A stretch of DNA of 64,000 bases, taken from NCBI GenBank assembly GCA_028285545.1, contig JANQPA010000077.1, positions 1 to 64,000 of the forward strand, read 5' to 3'. Origin of the DNA: Saprospiraceae bacterium. Its GTDB lineage: Bacteria > Bacteroidota > Bacteroidia > Chitinophagales > Saprospiraceae. Numbering within the stretch: position 1 is the stretch's first letter; the number at the start of each line of letters is the position of its first letter. Below are positions 8,050 through 16,401 of the stretch, piece after piece. A program made the position numbers and the translations under genes. The notes under the pieces were generated by a model. The model searched no databases, was not told the origin of the DNA, and was given only the letters and a program-made list of their open reading frames with translations.

Positions 8050-9453
8050 ATGAAAATAAAATTCTGTGGAGCGGCTAGAACAGTTACCGGTAGTGCTCAC
8101 CTTCTTACCTTGGATAGTGGAACCCAAATTCTCCTTGATTGTGGTCTTTATCAGGGGAAAGATAAAGAAATGAAATCCTTCAATAGTGAATGGCAGTTCG
8201 ATCCGGAAAAGATCGATTGTATGATTCTTTCACATGCCCACATTGATCATTCCGGCCGGATTCCAAAATTGGTAAAAGATGGCTTTAGGGGTACCATTTA
8301 CTCCACTCATGCAACCCGTAGCTTATGTTCAATCATGTTATTAGACAGTGCCAAGATTCAACAAAGGGATGCCGAGTACACCAATAAAAAACTTCTTAAA
8401 AAGGGCAAAAAAGATGAGCTGGTTGAGCCACTTTATACCACTGAAGATGTTTCCGAAGCCATTCTCTTATTTGCAGGCTACGGTTATGATAAATGGTTTA
8501 GGATAAACGAGGAAGTTGAAGTTCTTTTCAAGGATGCAGGCCATATTCTGGGAAGTGCCTCCGTTACTTTGAGGATAAAGGAAAACGGAGTGACCAAACA
8601 TTTTGGATTTTCAGGAGATATTGGGCGCCCCGACCGGCCAATTCTTAGAGACCCCAAGCCTATGCCTGAAGTTGACTTTCTCATTTGTGAATCCACCTAT
8701 GGCAACAGGGATCACCTTAGCAAACCCGAAGAAAATGACGAATTGGTAGAAGTCATAAGAGCTACCTGTCTTGAAAAAAAGGGAAAGTTGATCATTCCGG
8801 CATTCAGTATAGGTAGAACTCAGGAAATTGTATATATGCTGGATCGACTGGAACTAGCCGGTAGGTTACCAAAGGTACCTGTATATGTAGATAGTCCTTT
8901 AGCCGTAAATGCCACCATGATATTTGGGTCACACCCTGAATGCTTCGATGACGATTTAAATGAATATATGCTGGTGGATGATAATCCATTTGGCTTTAAT
9001 GATTTGACCTATGTTCGATCAGTAGAAATGTCAAAGCAGCTTAATGATTCAAATGAAGCCTGCATTGTTATTAGTTCTTCGGGAATGATGAATGCAGGAA
9101 GGATCAAACATCATACCTTCCATGAAATTGACAATAGCAGGAATACCTTTCTTATTGTGGGGTATTGTGCTCCTCATACTCCATGTGGAGCTTTAAGGGA
9201 AGGAGCTGCCGCTTTAAAAATATTTGGAGAATACAAACCTGTTCATGCGGAGATAAAAATTATGGATTCTTTTTCTGCTCATGGAGATCGAAAAGAAATG
9301 AAGAATTTTATCCAGAATCAAAAATCACAGTTGAAGAAGCTTTTTCTCGTTCACGGTGAATATGAATCTCAGGAAAGTTTCCGAGATTATCTACAACAAG
9401 ATGGATTCGGAGAAATTGAAATTCCAGAACTTGGCCAATCCTATCAATTATAA
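8050..9453 (+). CDS. MBL-fold beta-CASP ribonuclease-like protein (YSH1/CPSF73 type)
   Basis: The 467-residue protein starts with the metallo-beta-lactamase core: LLDCGLYQG and the metal motif HAHIDH at residues 62-67. Further expected elements are AGHILGSAS, FSGDIGRPDRP and the beta-CASP segment ESTYGNRDH, with IIPAFSIGRTQEIVYML and SSSGMMNAGRIKHH. Near the C-terminus, FSAHGDRKEM and LVHGEYESQ complete the metal ligands of the RMMBL module. Length and motif order match bacterial homologues of the eukaryotic cleavage factor CPSF73. It probably degrades or processes RNA in the cytoplasm. It is monocistronic, with an 18-bp palindrome upstream. Confidence 0.92.
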   Translation: MKIKFCGAARTVTGSAHLLTLDSGTQILLDCGLYQGKDKEMKSFNSEWQFDPEKIDCMILSHAHIDHSGRIPKLVKDGFRGTIYSTHATRSLCSIMLLDSAKIQQRDAEYTNKKLLKKGKKDELVEPLYTTEDVSEAILLFAGYGYDKWFRINEEVEVLFKDAGHILGSASVTLRIKENGVTKHFGFSGDIGRPDRPILRDPKPMPEVDFLICESTYGNRDHLSKPEENDELVEVIRATCLEKKGKLIIPAFSIGRTQEIVYMLDRLELAGRLPKVPVYVDSPLAVNATMIFGSHPECFDDDLNEYMLVDDNPFGFNDLTYVRSVEMSKQLNDSNEACIVISSSGMMNAGRIKHHTFHEIDNSRNTFLIVGYCAPHTPCGALREGAAALKIFGEYKPVHAEIKIMDSFSAHGDRKEMKNFIQNQKSQLKKLFLVHGEYESQESFRDYLQQDGFGEIEIPELGQSYQL

Positions 9454-9508
9454 TTTGAACATATGTCATCTCAAATCTCTTGGAGACTGTTCAGAGTTCT
9501 GTGTTCCG

Positions 9509-9581
9509 AGTTCAGAGCAAAACTGATTATCAATTTTTTAGACAAAAATCAATAATAACTCACATGATTAGGCTCTGAACT
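9509..9581. repeat. inverted repeat made of GAACTC/GAACAC words
   Basis: AGTTCAGAGC (9509-9518) and GCTCTGAACT (9572-9581) are perfect inverted arms. They sit inside a wider run of 7-8-bp variants (9488-9602) whose reverse strand reads CTGAACTCGGAACACAGAAC, very like the run at 262-293. This is degenerate intergenic repeat DNA with no coding content. Confidence 0.6.
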
Positions 9582-9621
9582 GTAAACACTGAACCCGGAA
9601 CGATTCTCATTATTAGGGAAG

Positions 9622-9655
9622 CTCCAATTTTAAATGATTTAATTCAAAATTGGAG
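9622..9655. terminator. terminator hairpin downstream of the repeat lipoprotein gene
   Basis: CTCCAATTTT and AAAATTGGAG form a 10-bp perfect stem with a 14-nt A/T loop, about 34 bp past the stop of the minus-strand lipoprotein gene. It is in position to end the sigma-FecR-receptor-lipoprotein transcript, and possibly the convergent ribonuclease transcript. Confidence 0.6.
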
Positions 9656-9688
9656 ATGCCTCATCTTTTAGTTTTATTCTTTGCTGCC

Positions 9689-10639
9689 TTAGCATTTTTC
9701 ATCTACCAACGCCTCAAAAGCATCTTCACTTTCTACATTGTGCTCTATCCCATCTTCATCAACTACCGTAATTGGATATACTAATTCTGGGGCTTCCTTT
9801 GCAAAAGGATTTGCCTCAATGAAATCCTCGATTAAATTGTCTAACTCCTCCTCGCTATTTACACTTGTTACTGAATCATCAGGGAATTTAATCTGCACTG
9901 GATATTTTAATTCTAAGCAATCGGAAAGTTCAATTTCAGGGCAGGCACAGTCTATATATAAAGCATCTAACTCTTCATCTGAATGAATTAGAATAGGTTC
10001 TCCTTCTAGAATAACCGTAATAGGATATTTGAAAGTATAAAAAAGGGAATCCATAAAGTCAGTGGCATCCTCCGAAGTATAAATAGAATCAAATAATTTA
10101 TCAAGGAATTCAATATAAGCATCTTCATCACTAAGAGTTGTTTCCACTCCGTCTGCAATAATTGTAATTGGGAATACATATTCAAAACACTCATATTCAT
10201 CCCAATGCTCCTGCCCCCCAAAACATTCAAAAAGCAGATCACAAAACTCTTCTTCAGATTTCACTTCCTGGCTGGTTCCATTTTCGAATTGTACCATTAA
10301 GGGATAAGCAATTCTTGGAAAATCCTCAGGATTCACATTCGCATTATACCATTCTTCCAATATTTGAATAAATTCTTCATCATTAGCCACCAAAACCGTC
10401 GTTTCATTTGGAAAGTTAATTTGTATGGGAAAAACAATTTTAAAACATTCATCAAAATCCGAAGAATCAGAGGAAGATAAATTATTGGATCCCGCATTAC
10501 CAATATTGATACGAGCCATAATACTAAATGCATTATCAGTATTTTCATTTCGGGGGCTTACATCATTTTCTTTTTGACAGGCCGCCAAAAAGAATAATAC
10601 TCCAATAAAAAACAGAAAACTCCAACTTGATCTGTTCAT
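9689..10639 (-). CDS. acidic lipoprotein with six tandem ~45-residue repeats
   Basis: The 316-residue product has a lipoprotein signal (FLFFIGVLFFLAAC, Cys about 21) followed by a strongly acidic mature chain. Six copies of a unit, roughly '[FY]PIxVxxxDGxxxxVxSEEEFxxLL', can be read: FPIQINF, YPLMVQF, FPITIIA, YPITVIL, YPVQIKF and YPITVVD each begin one. Copies 1, 3 and 5 are preceded by a Cys-containing lead (DECF, YECF, SDCL), so the array is three tandem pairs. It is the last gene behind a FecI/FecR/TonB receptor set, suggesting a surface or periplasmic partner of that receptor. I do not recognise a named family. Confidence 0.75.
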   Translation of the reverse strand: MNRSSWSFLFFIGVLFFLAACQKENDVSPRNENTDNAFSIMARINIGNAGSNNLSSSDSSDFDECFKIVFPIQINFPNETTVLVANDEEFIQILEEWYNANVNPEDFPRIAYPLMVQFENGTSQEVKSEEEFCDLLFECFGGQEHWDEYECFEYVFPITIIADGVETTLSDEDAYIEFLDKLFDSIYTSEDATDFMDSLFYTFKYPITVILEGEPILIHSDEELDALYIDCACPEIELSDCLELKYPVQIKFPDDSVTSVNSEEELDNLIEDFIEANPFAKEAPELVYPITVVDEDGIEHNVESEDAFEALVDEKC

Positions 10640-10756
10640 AGTAATTTAGTTTGAATGGTTAAAAAAAAGTAGGGTGATTTCATAGACAATTCATTCGATT
10701 CGACTATAAAACCATTGGAACTTAACCATCCCCTATGCGGAATGAAAAAATATTTG

Positions 10757-13318
10757 TCAGTAGGAAAAAGAAACCCGATAAGAAAGAGAAGGCAAAAAGG
10801 GCAGACTTAGTTTAGGTTGTGATAACTGGCCATCATAAATATAATAAAGAGGTTTTTCAATATTAAAAACATTAAAAAAGCTTGCTTTTAAATAATGATG
10901 TAATTTTTTCAGCTGGCGCTGATAAGTTATAGAAAGATCAGCTCGAAAATGAGTATCCTCTCTTTGCAAATTACGCAATCCTGCTCCCGAAATATTAAAG
11001 GCAACCACACCAGATTCTAGGTTACCTGTCAGGGCATTTAATCGAGGATGGCCGCTTCCCAGGTATAAATTGGCACCAATAATCAAATTGGAATGAAGGT
11101 TATGAGCCAATAAGGCTTTCAACTCATGCCTTCTATCAAACTGAAAGGCAAATTTTTTATTCAAGTTCAAGCCCCAAAATTTTCGATCCGCCTTGGCCAA
11201 TGCATAAGCAATTCTATAAGTGGTTCGTCCTTCAGTTTTATTATATGACAACTCTAATCCATAACCCTGAGATTGACCAATATACAAATTGGGTTCTGCA
11301 AAAGCTTCCAGATTATAATCCTGAACCACATTATTATTTACTTTTTTCCAATAAGCACTGATCTCAAAATATTTAGACCTAACTGCATAGAAGGAATAAG
11401 CAAAATCCAGGATATGGCCCACCTGTGGTGGTAATTCCTTAGAGGAAGGAAGCCAGTAATCAGGTGGTAGCAATAAGGCAGAATTGCCAATGAGGTGATC
11501 AAATTGCCGAGTGTTGGTATAATTGAAATGAAAATAATGATTGGGGATAAATTGGTAATCTATTGAAAGTCGGGGTTGGATACTGAATTGATCAAAAGAA
11601 CCGATCTTATAAAATACATTCCGGAGTCCGGTCCGAATAACGAGTTGATCTAAAGTAAAGATATGATCGAAGGCCAGAGAAAACTTTGTTGTTCTAAACC
11701 CCTGCTCAGTAGTAAAATCATTAAATAGCTCAATGCTAAGGGTATCAGGTATTGCTTCAAAAATAGAAAAGTCATCATAAAATACACTGGAAGGCATATA
11801 TTCATTCAATTGTAAGCCCATACTTACCCGCAATCGGTTATTTTTCTGCAAAAGCATATCCAGTTCACTAGTTACCGATATTGCATAATTAGCAGACCCG
11901 GATTCGAAATAACCAAAAGCCTCTTCCTCCTCAAAATTATAGGATTCTAAAGCAGCAAACCAAGTATTGTAGCTATTAAAATGTATAGAGGTTTTGAGGA
12001 AAGTTTTTGGGTTAATAATGTAATTCCATTTAAAAGAAAGAATATCACTTTTCCAATTCAGCTGGGAATCCTGAAAAAAGTCATGGTCATCGGTATTTAC
12101 TCTTATTTGATCGCTACTGTGATAAAACCCTAATCGAAGAAGATGATTCTTACCAAGATGTGTATGGAATTTAGCAATCAGATCATCATAATTCTTTCTT
12201 AAAAAATCCGAACTGTTTTGGTTAAGGGCATCCGCAATAATTTCATCATAATAAAAATCCGTAAAGTCCTTCCGGCCGTATAGGAGAAGGGCAGATTTAT
12301 TTTTTATTATTGGTATTTCCAGGTTGGCGGAAACATCATTGGTATTAGCCACAAAATCATATCGAAGCTGCTGACTACTACCGTCTTTAATTTTTACATC
12401 GAAAATGGCGGAAGTTACATCCCCAAAAGTTGCAGGAAAACCAGACTTCATCACTTGAAAACTTTTTGTGACAATCGGATTAAAAATGGAAGTTAATCCA
12501 AAAATATGATAGGGATTGTAGATAGGTGCCCCATCAAGCAGATATAAATTGGAGCCATTGTCTCCTCCCCGAACAAAATGCCCGCCAATGCCCCCGGCAC
12601 CTGATTGAACACCGGGTAAAAGACGAGCAGACTGCAATAGGTCACTCGTCCCTCCCATATCAGGAGTCTTTTTGCTTAAAAGCAGCAAATCATTATGACT
12701 ATACCGATTGACAACATGTTTTTCATATGAAGGTTTGCCTTCTTCTACTATCACTTCTTCAAGAGTATTCTCAGCGGTCAGATAAAGTGTGAGTCTTTCA
12801 TTTTTTTGAAACTCTCTCAACATGACTGTATCCTTATGAGCGAGATAGTTAACCTTCAACTGATGATAGCCTTTTTTAATTTTCAAATTAAAATAGCCGT
12901 CTTCATTAGCTACTACAGGAATAGAACCATCAATTAATAGGGTTGCAAAGGGTAAACTTTCATTACTTAGCCTTTCTTTAATGTATCCACTTAAAATAAT
13001 TGACTCACTTAATTTTTTGATTAAAAAACTTCTATTTCTATTAATAATGGACAGCGATTCTCCTTCCACAATTTGGCTTAAAATTTTTTCAAGAGGCCGT
13101 ACTCCCAGAGTGATAGAAATAGAAGAAGAATGAGAAAAGAAATTGTCGCTAAACAATATAGGTGTTTGATAATACTTTGCTGCGGCTTTAATAGCTTCAG
13201 GTTTAGATATACCAACCAAACGAATAGAATCAGTGATGATTCCTTTTTGACCAAAAGAGTTTCCAACAATAAAAAGTAGGGATATATTAAATAACGTGTA
13301 ACATAAGTAATTAAACAT
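10757..13318 (-). CDS. TonB-dependent outer-membrane receptor with STN domain (FecA-like)
   Basis: Taking the ATG at 13318 gives 853 residues beginning with a signal peptide (YLCYTLFNISLLFIVGNSFGQ). Then come an STN secretin/TonB signalling domain (PEAIKAAAKYYQTPILFSD), a carboxypeptidase-like regulatory domain (LSGYIKERLSNESLPFATLL), a plug (LLPGVQSGAGGIGGHFVRGG, LLDGAPIYNPYHIFG), and a long beta-barrel ending in an aromatic residue (YRVSFSY). The STN domain is where FecR-type regulators contact such receptors, matching the upstream fecR and ECF genes. A further 36 in-frame codons upstream would translate through a long palindrome and lack a signal sequence, so they are rejected. The ligand is unknown. 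Confidence 0.88.
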   Translation of the reverse strand: MFNYLCYTLFNISLLFIVGNSFGQKGIITDSIRLVGISKPEAIKAAAKYYQTPILFSDNFFSHSSSISITLGVRPLEKILSQIVEGESLSIINRNRSFLIKKLSESIILSGYIKERLSNESLPFATLLIDGSIPVVANEDGYFNLKIKKGYHQLKVNYLAHKDTVMLREFQKNERLTLYLTAENTLEEVIVEEGKPSYEKHVVNRYSHNDLLLLSKKTPDMGGTSDLLQSARLLPGVQSGAGGIGGHFVRGGDNGSNLYLLDGAPIYNPYHIFGLTSIFNPIVTKSFQVMKSGFPATFGDVTSAIFDVKIKDGSSQQLRYDFVANTNDVSANLEIPIIKNKSALLLYGRKDFTDFYYDEIIADALNQNSSDFLRKNYDDLIAKFHTHLGKNHLLRLGFYHSSDQIRVNTDDHDFFQDSQLNWKSDILSFKWNYIINPKTFLKTSIHFNSYNTWFAALESYNFEEEEAFGYFESGSANYAISVTSELDMLLQKNNRLRVSMGLQLNEYMPSSVFYDDFSIFEAIPDTLSIELFNDFTTEQGFRTTKFSLAFDHIFTLDQLVIRTGLRNVFYKIGSFDQFSIQPRLSIDYQFIPNHYFHFNYTNTRQFDHLIGNSALLLPPDYWLPSSKELPPQVGHILDFAYSFYAVRSKYFEISAYWKKVNNNVVQDYNLEAFAEPNLYIGQSQGYGLELSYNKTEGRTTYRIAYALAKADRKFWGLNLNKKFAFQFDRRHELKALLAHNLHSNLIIGANLYLGSGHPRLNALTGNLESGVVAFNISGAGLRNLQREDTHFRADLSITYQRQLKKLHHYLKASFFNVFNIEKPLYYIYDGQLSQPKLSLPFLPSLSYRVSFSY

Positions 13319-13399
13319 TTCTCTGCCGCGCCACGGCAGGGAAATGTTTAATTTACATAAGGTTTGCAGCCAGCTGGCTGCAAACCTTATGTAAATTAA
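13311..13399 (-). promoter_or_regulatory. two abutting long hairpins in the receptor leader, one covering the start codon
   Basis: Positions 13348-13399 are a perfect 52-bp palindrome (arms TTAATTTACATAAGGTTTGC plus GCAG-type centre, 26 bp each). It abuts a second hairpin at 13311-13351 with an 11-bp plus 6-bp stem (TTAAACATTTC/GAAATGTTTAA and CTGCCG/CGGCAG, one G-U pair between them). The preferred start codon at 13316-13318 lies inside an arm of the second hairpin. This would reduce or regulate receptor translation relative to sigma and FecR. Confidence 0.65.
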
Positions 13400-13416
13400 C
13401 TTTTGTTCAAGTGTAT

Positions 13417-14388
13417 TTAATTGCATGCCCCTCCCCTCATTTGATAACCCAAATCTGTTTGAGCAATAGTAGCTCCAAAAACAGATGCCAAAACATCCAG
13501 AATGTTGGCAAGGTCTTCAGTAGGTAACTGACCAGAAAACAAACAATTCTGAATGTCCTCACTCACTTCAATTGGTTCCTCAAAAATACTTTCCAAAAGT
13601 AAAGCAACTTGAGTCATGCTACGCGAATCAATATTTAGTACTTCATTTTTTAAGATAGGGTCAATACTAATTGCTTTCCTGGTGATAAAGGTCTTTTGAG
13701 TATTCTTGTCAAATTCCAGCAGGTCTCCACTTTTCAATATTTTTGAATCGGAAGTTGTCTGAACTTCTAGCTGACCTTCCAGAAGCTGAACCTTTGCTGT
13801 GGCTTGATCTTTCGTATCATTTAATAAAAAACTAGTTCCTACAACGGTATTAATTAATTGAGGAGAATTTATAATAAATGGCAGCTTTTTATCCTCATAG
13901 ATGGCAAAATAAGCTTCTCCCTCAAATTGGATGGTACGGTTTGATTTACCAAAATCTTTGTTATAGCTGATGATTGTTCCTCTAGTGGCAACTACTTTCG
14001 ATTTATCTGGAAAAACATACTCTTGCTTTTCTGCCTTTACCTGGTATTGAATTAAGTCATCTGGTGCTATATAATTCCTGAGGAAGAAAAAAGCACCGAC
14101 TGCCAACAAAATAGCTGCTGCAGCTCCGACTCTCCAGTAAAGTTGAAAACTCTTTTCTGGCTTAGGATTTAAGTTTATTTTTGAGTGAACTTTTTGATAA
14201 GCATCATCAAGATCAATGGTTCTTTTTAGAGGCGTCGGTTCCTCACTCATCTTCCATGCCAAAACTACCGCTTCATAGGTTTCTTTGTTTTCTACAGAAG
14301 AGGATTTCCAAGTCTCCAATTGCCCAGCCTCTTTGGAAGTTAACTGACCAGTGAGTTCTTTATATATTAAGTCGATATACTGATCCAT
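13417..14388 (-). CDS. FecR-family anti-sigma/sigma regulator
   Basis: From the ATG at 14388 (11 bp after the sigma stop) the protein has 323 residues. The N-terminal cytoplasmic part (MDQYIDLIYKELTGQLTSKEAGQLETW) is the usual DUF4880-like segment. One transmembrane helix follows (RVGAAAAILLAVGAFFFL, about 85-103), then the periplasmic FecR domain (FPDKSKVVATRGTIISYNKDFG, EGEAYFAIYEDKKLPFII, VGTSFLL) and a C-terminal DUF4974/STN-like region. It should sit in the inner membrane and relay receptor occupancy to the ECF sigma. A longer reading from 14436 overlaps the sigma gene and is less likely. Confidence 0.92.
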   Translation of the reverse strand: MDQYIDLIYKELTGQLTSKEAGQLETWKSSSVENKETYEAVVLAWKMSEEPTPLKRTIDLDDAYQKVHSKINLNPKPEKSFQLYWRVGAAAAILLAVGAFFFLRNYIAPDDLIQYQVKAEKQEYVFPDKSKVVATRGTIISYNKDFGKSNRTIQFEGEAYFAIYEDKKLPFIINSPQLINTVVGTSFLLNDTKDQATAKVQLLEGQLEVQTTSDSKILKSGDLLEFDKNTQKTFITRKAISIDPILKNEVLNIDSRSMTQVALLLESIFEEPIEVSEDIQNCLFSGQLPTEDLANILDVLASVFGATIAQTDLGYQMRGGACN

Positions 14389-14399
14389 ACCAGTGCATT

Positions 14400-15014
14400 T
14401 TATAAATAAAACCATTGAAACATACAAATCCCCCATAATAGCAAGGATGTACTTTTGTTGACATCACTTTTTTGATACTTCAAAACGGCCTCTTTTAATG
14501 CTTTTAAGGCTTTAGTCATTTGATTTTCAATGGTTTTATTGGAAATTCCTAGCATTGAAGCAATTTCATTATGAGAAAATCCATGATTTCTACGCAAGAT
14601 ATAAATGGTTCTGCACCTAACAGGTAGACTATTTATACTTTCCTGGATTATTTGCCCGAGTTCTTTTTGTTCCAATTCTTTTTCAGGACTCTGATTGGTA
14701 ATTAAATTTTCCAGAGGCTGAGCTCCTTCCCCAATATGGTGCCTTCTTGATTTAAGAAGATTAAGGGATCTATTAATAGCAGCACGTTTCAAATAACTGA
14801 ATAAGTTTAACCGCTCAGGTAGTTTTTCACGATTCTTCCACAAGGCCACGAATACTTCCTGGCATACATCTTCTGCATGAACCTGGTCATTCAAAAGGTG
14901 GATAGCCGAATTTAATATCTTTGGATAGTATAGATTAAATAACTGATGAAATGCCTCTTCATCTCCCTCTCGAAGTTTTGCAATAAGTAAGTCTTCGTTG
15001 ACAAATCTTGCCAT
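14400..15014 (-). CDS. ECF sigma factor, FecI-like
   Basis: The 204-residue protein contains region 2 (DEEAFHQLFNLYYPKILNSAIHLLNDQVHAEDVCQEVFVALW) and region 4 (INSLPVRCRTIYILRRNHGFSHNEIASMLGISNKTIENQMTKALKALKE). The latter is the pattern of Bacteroidetes 'sigma-70 family, expansion family 1' that pairs with FecR. The genes downstream (FecR, TonB receptor, repeat lipoprotein) are all on the same strand with short gaps, so the sigma factor probably activates this uptake operon. Confidence 0.92.
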   Translation of the reverse strand: MARFVNEDLLIAKLREGDEEAFHQLFNLYYPKILNSAIHLLNDQVHAEDVCQEVFVALWKNREKLPERLNLFSYLKRAAINRSLNLLKSRRHHIGEGAQPLENLITNQSPEKELEQKELGQIIQESINSLPVRCRTIYILRRNHGFSHNEIASMLGISNKTIENQMTKALKALKEAVLKYQKSDVNKSTSLLLWGICMFQWFYL

Positions 15015-15357
15015 AGGATTTGAATGTATTGGGTGTCAAGTATGAAGTTACAGGATTTGTTTGGGTTAAATAGCAGCCTAATAATATATATTTAAACCCA
15101 ATCTGTTTTTATATTTATTACTCCATACCCATGATTAAGTTGCATGGCGACTTAAATGATCCTTAAACGTTTCTGTTTAATTTATATTATCTGGTCTAAA
15201 ATCTTAAAAATTGGCTTAAGAAAAGGAAAAGTGATCGGGAAACAAAACCAGTTAGATCATCTTAGAGTGGGCGAAAGAGATCTATTTCAGATAAAAAAAG
15301 GTGTTCTATAAACCTTTTGGAATACAGATCAAAAAATATAAGAATTCAATAGATGAC

Positions 15358-15431
15358 ATTATTTTCCAGAGAGGTGTTTGTAAGAAATAATATATCATTT
15401 TCCTTACAAACACCTCTTATGAGAAAATAAT
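15358..15431 (-). terminator. long interrupted hairpin behind the 242-residue orphan gene
   Basis: AGAGGTGTTTGTAAG (15370-15384) pairs perfectly with CTTACAAACACCTCT (15403-15417). Outer arms ATTATTTTC (15358-15366) and GAAAATAAT (15423-15431) extend the stem after short internal loops. It lies about 50 bp beyond the stop of the minus-strand gene. The remaining 340 bp up to the ECF sigma start hold no other recognisable feature and must contain that operon's promoter. Confidence 0.6.
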
Positions 15432-15480
15432 TTAGCGGCTCATGATGAAATATAAGTAATGAGCCCTTGCAATAAGAATC

Positions 15481-16209
15481 CTATGCTTTCAGATTATTTT
15501 GAATCTTATTCAGCACAAGTGCTGCCTTCATCAGGAAGTCGTCGTGATGTTCAGTATATTCATTATGAACCATCATCAATCTTACAGCATCATATGCTGC
15601 TGATTTGGGAACAATCTGACGAGCTGCAATTGGATGCAGCCAATATTCCAGATTATTAGATCGTAAATACGAACGATCATGGTCAAAATTGATGACTACA
15701 GAAAGTTTATTCAAAGAGAACAGATAATCGGTTTCTCTATTTAAGTCTTTTTGCAGGTCAATAATGTTATATCGGCTAAAATCGCCACCTGATTTTTCAC
15801 AAAGGAATATATCACGTCTTCCATCAAACACGACGATGTCCCTAAACCTATATTTTCTAAAGTTTTTCATTAAAAAACTTTTGATAGGCATTCTGGTCGG
15901 TCTTAATTGTTTAAAGGCGAACTGAAGTCCTCGTTCGTCTAATTTAAAATCTTCTCTGAAGGGTTTTCTGCGTCGGGTTCTTAGGTTTACCACTTCTTTT
16001 GATCGGCCGATGGTATGTCCAAGTTCATTAACATTAGAATAAACGTTAACAATGTCAATATTGGCTCCATTGGTCCAACTTTCGAGAAAGATCTTATTAG
16101 ACCCTTGTTCGAAAATCAAAAGTGAAATTTCACTGATTGCATAGAAATTGGGAAAACCTCCGTAGATGTTGCCATACTTTAATTCTAAAAAAGCTATGTT
16201 GTTGTTCAC
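15481..16209 (-). CDS. orphan 242-residue protein, possibly RNase H-like fold
   Basis: I do not recognise this protein. It is soluble with no signal peptide, starts with GTG (then a run of Asn codons), and is basic in the middle (LRTRRRKPFREDF). The opening strand IAFLELKYGNIYG, the central IVVFDGRRDIFLCE and the ending HHDDFLMKAALVLNKI have the spacing of acidic/His motifs in DEDD exonucleases. That is only a suggestion, because the first motif has Glu without the usual D-x-E. It is monocistronic, with a long hairpin downstream. Confidence 0.55.
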   Translation of the reverse strand: MNNNIAFLELKYGNIYGGFPNFYAISEISLLIFEQGSNKIFLESWTNGANIDIVNVYSNVNELGHTIGRSKEVVNLRTRRRKPFREDFKLDERGLQFAFKQLRPTRMPIKSFLMKNFRKYRFRDIVVFDGRRDIFLCEKSGGDFSRYNIIDLQKDLNRETDYLFSLNKLSVVINFDHDRSYLRSNNLEYWLHPIAARQIVPKSAAYDAVRLMMVHNEYTEHHDDFLMKAALVLNKIQNNLKA

Positions 16210-16401
16210 GGCTAAAGGATGTTAGTTGCTTAATGTTTTCAAATTGGATTAATACGTCCTAATATTAGGTGTTATTTGTTATTTTACTTTAAAAGCTTTA
16301 TACACAAATTATTAATATGATACAAGTTTTACAGTACACAATTTATACGGCGGATCTATAAAACTGTTACTTACATTTATTTGATAAAACTTATCAGCTA
16401 T

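Noticed and set aside
13319..13426. 36-codon N-terminal extension of the TonB receptor
   Set aside because: It would translate through the 52-bp palindrome and move the signal peptide to an internal position.
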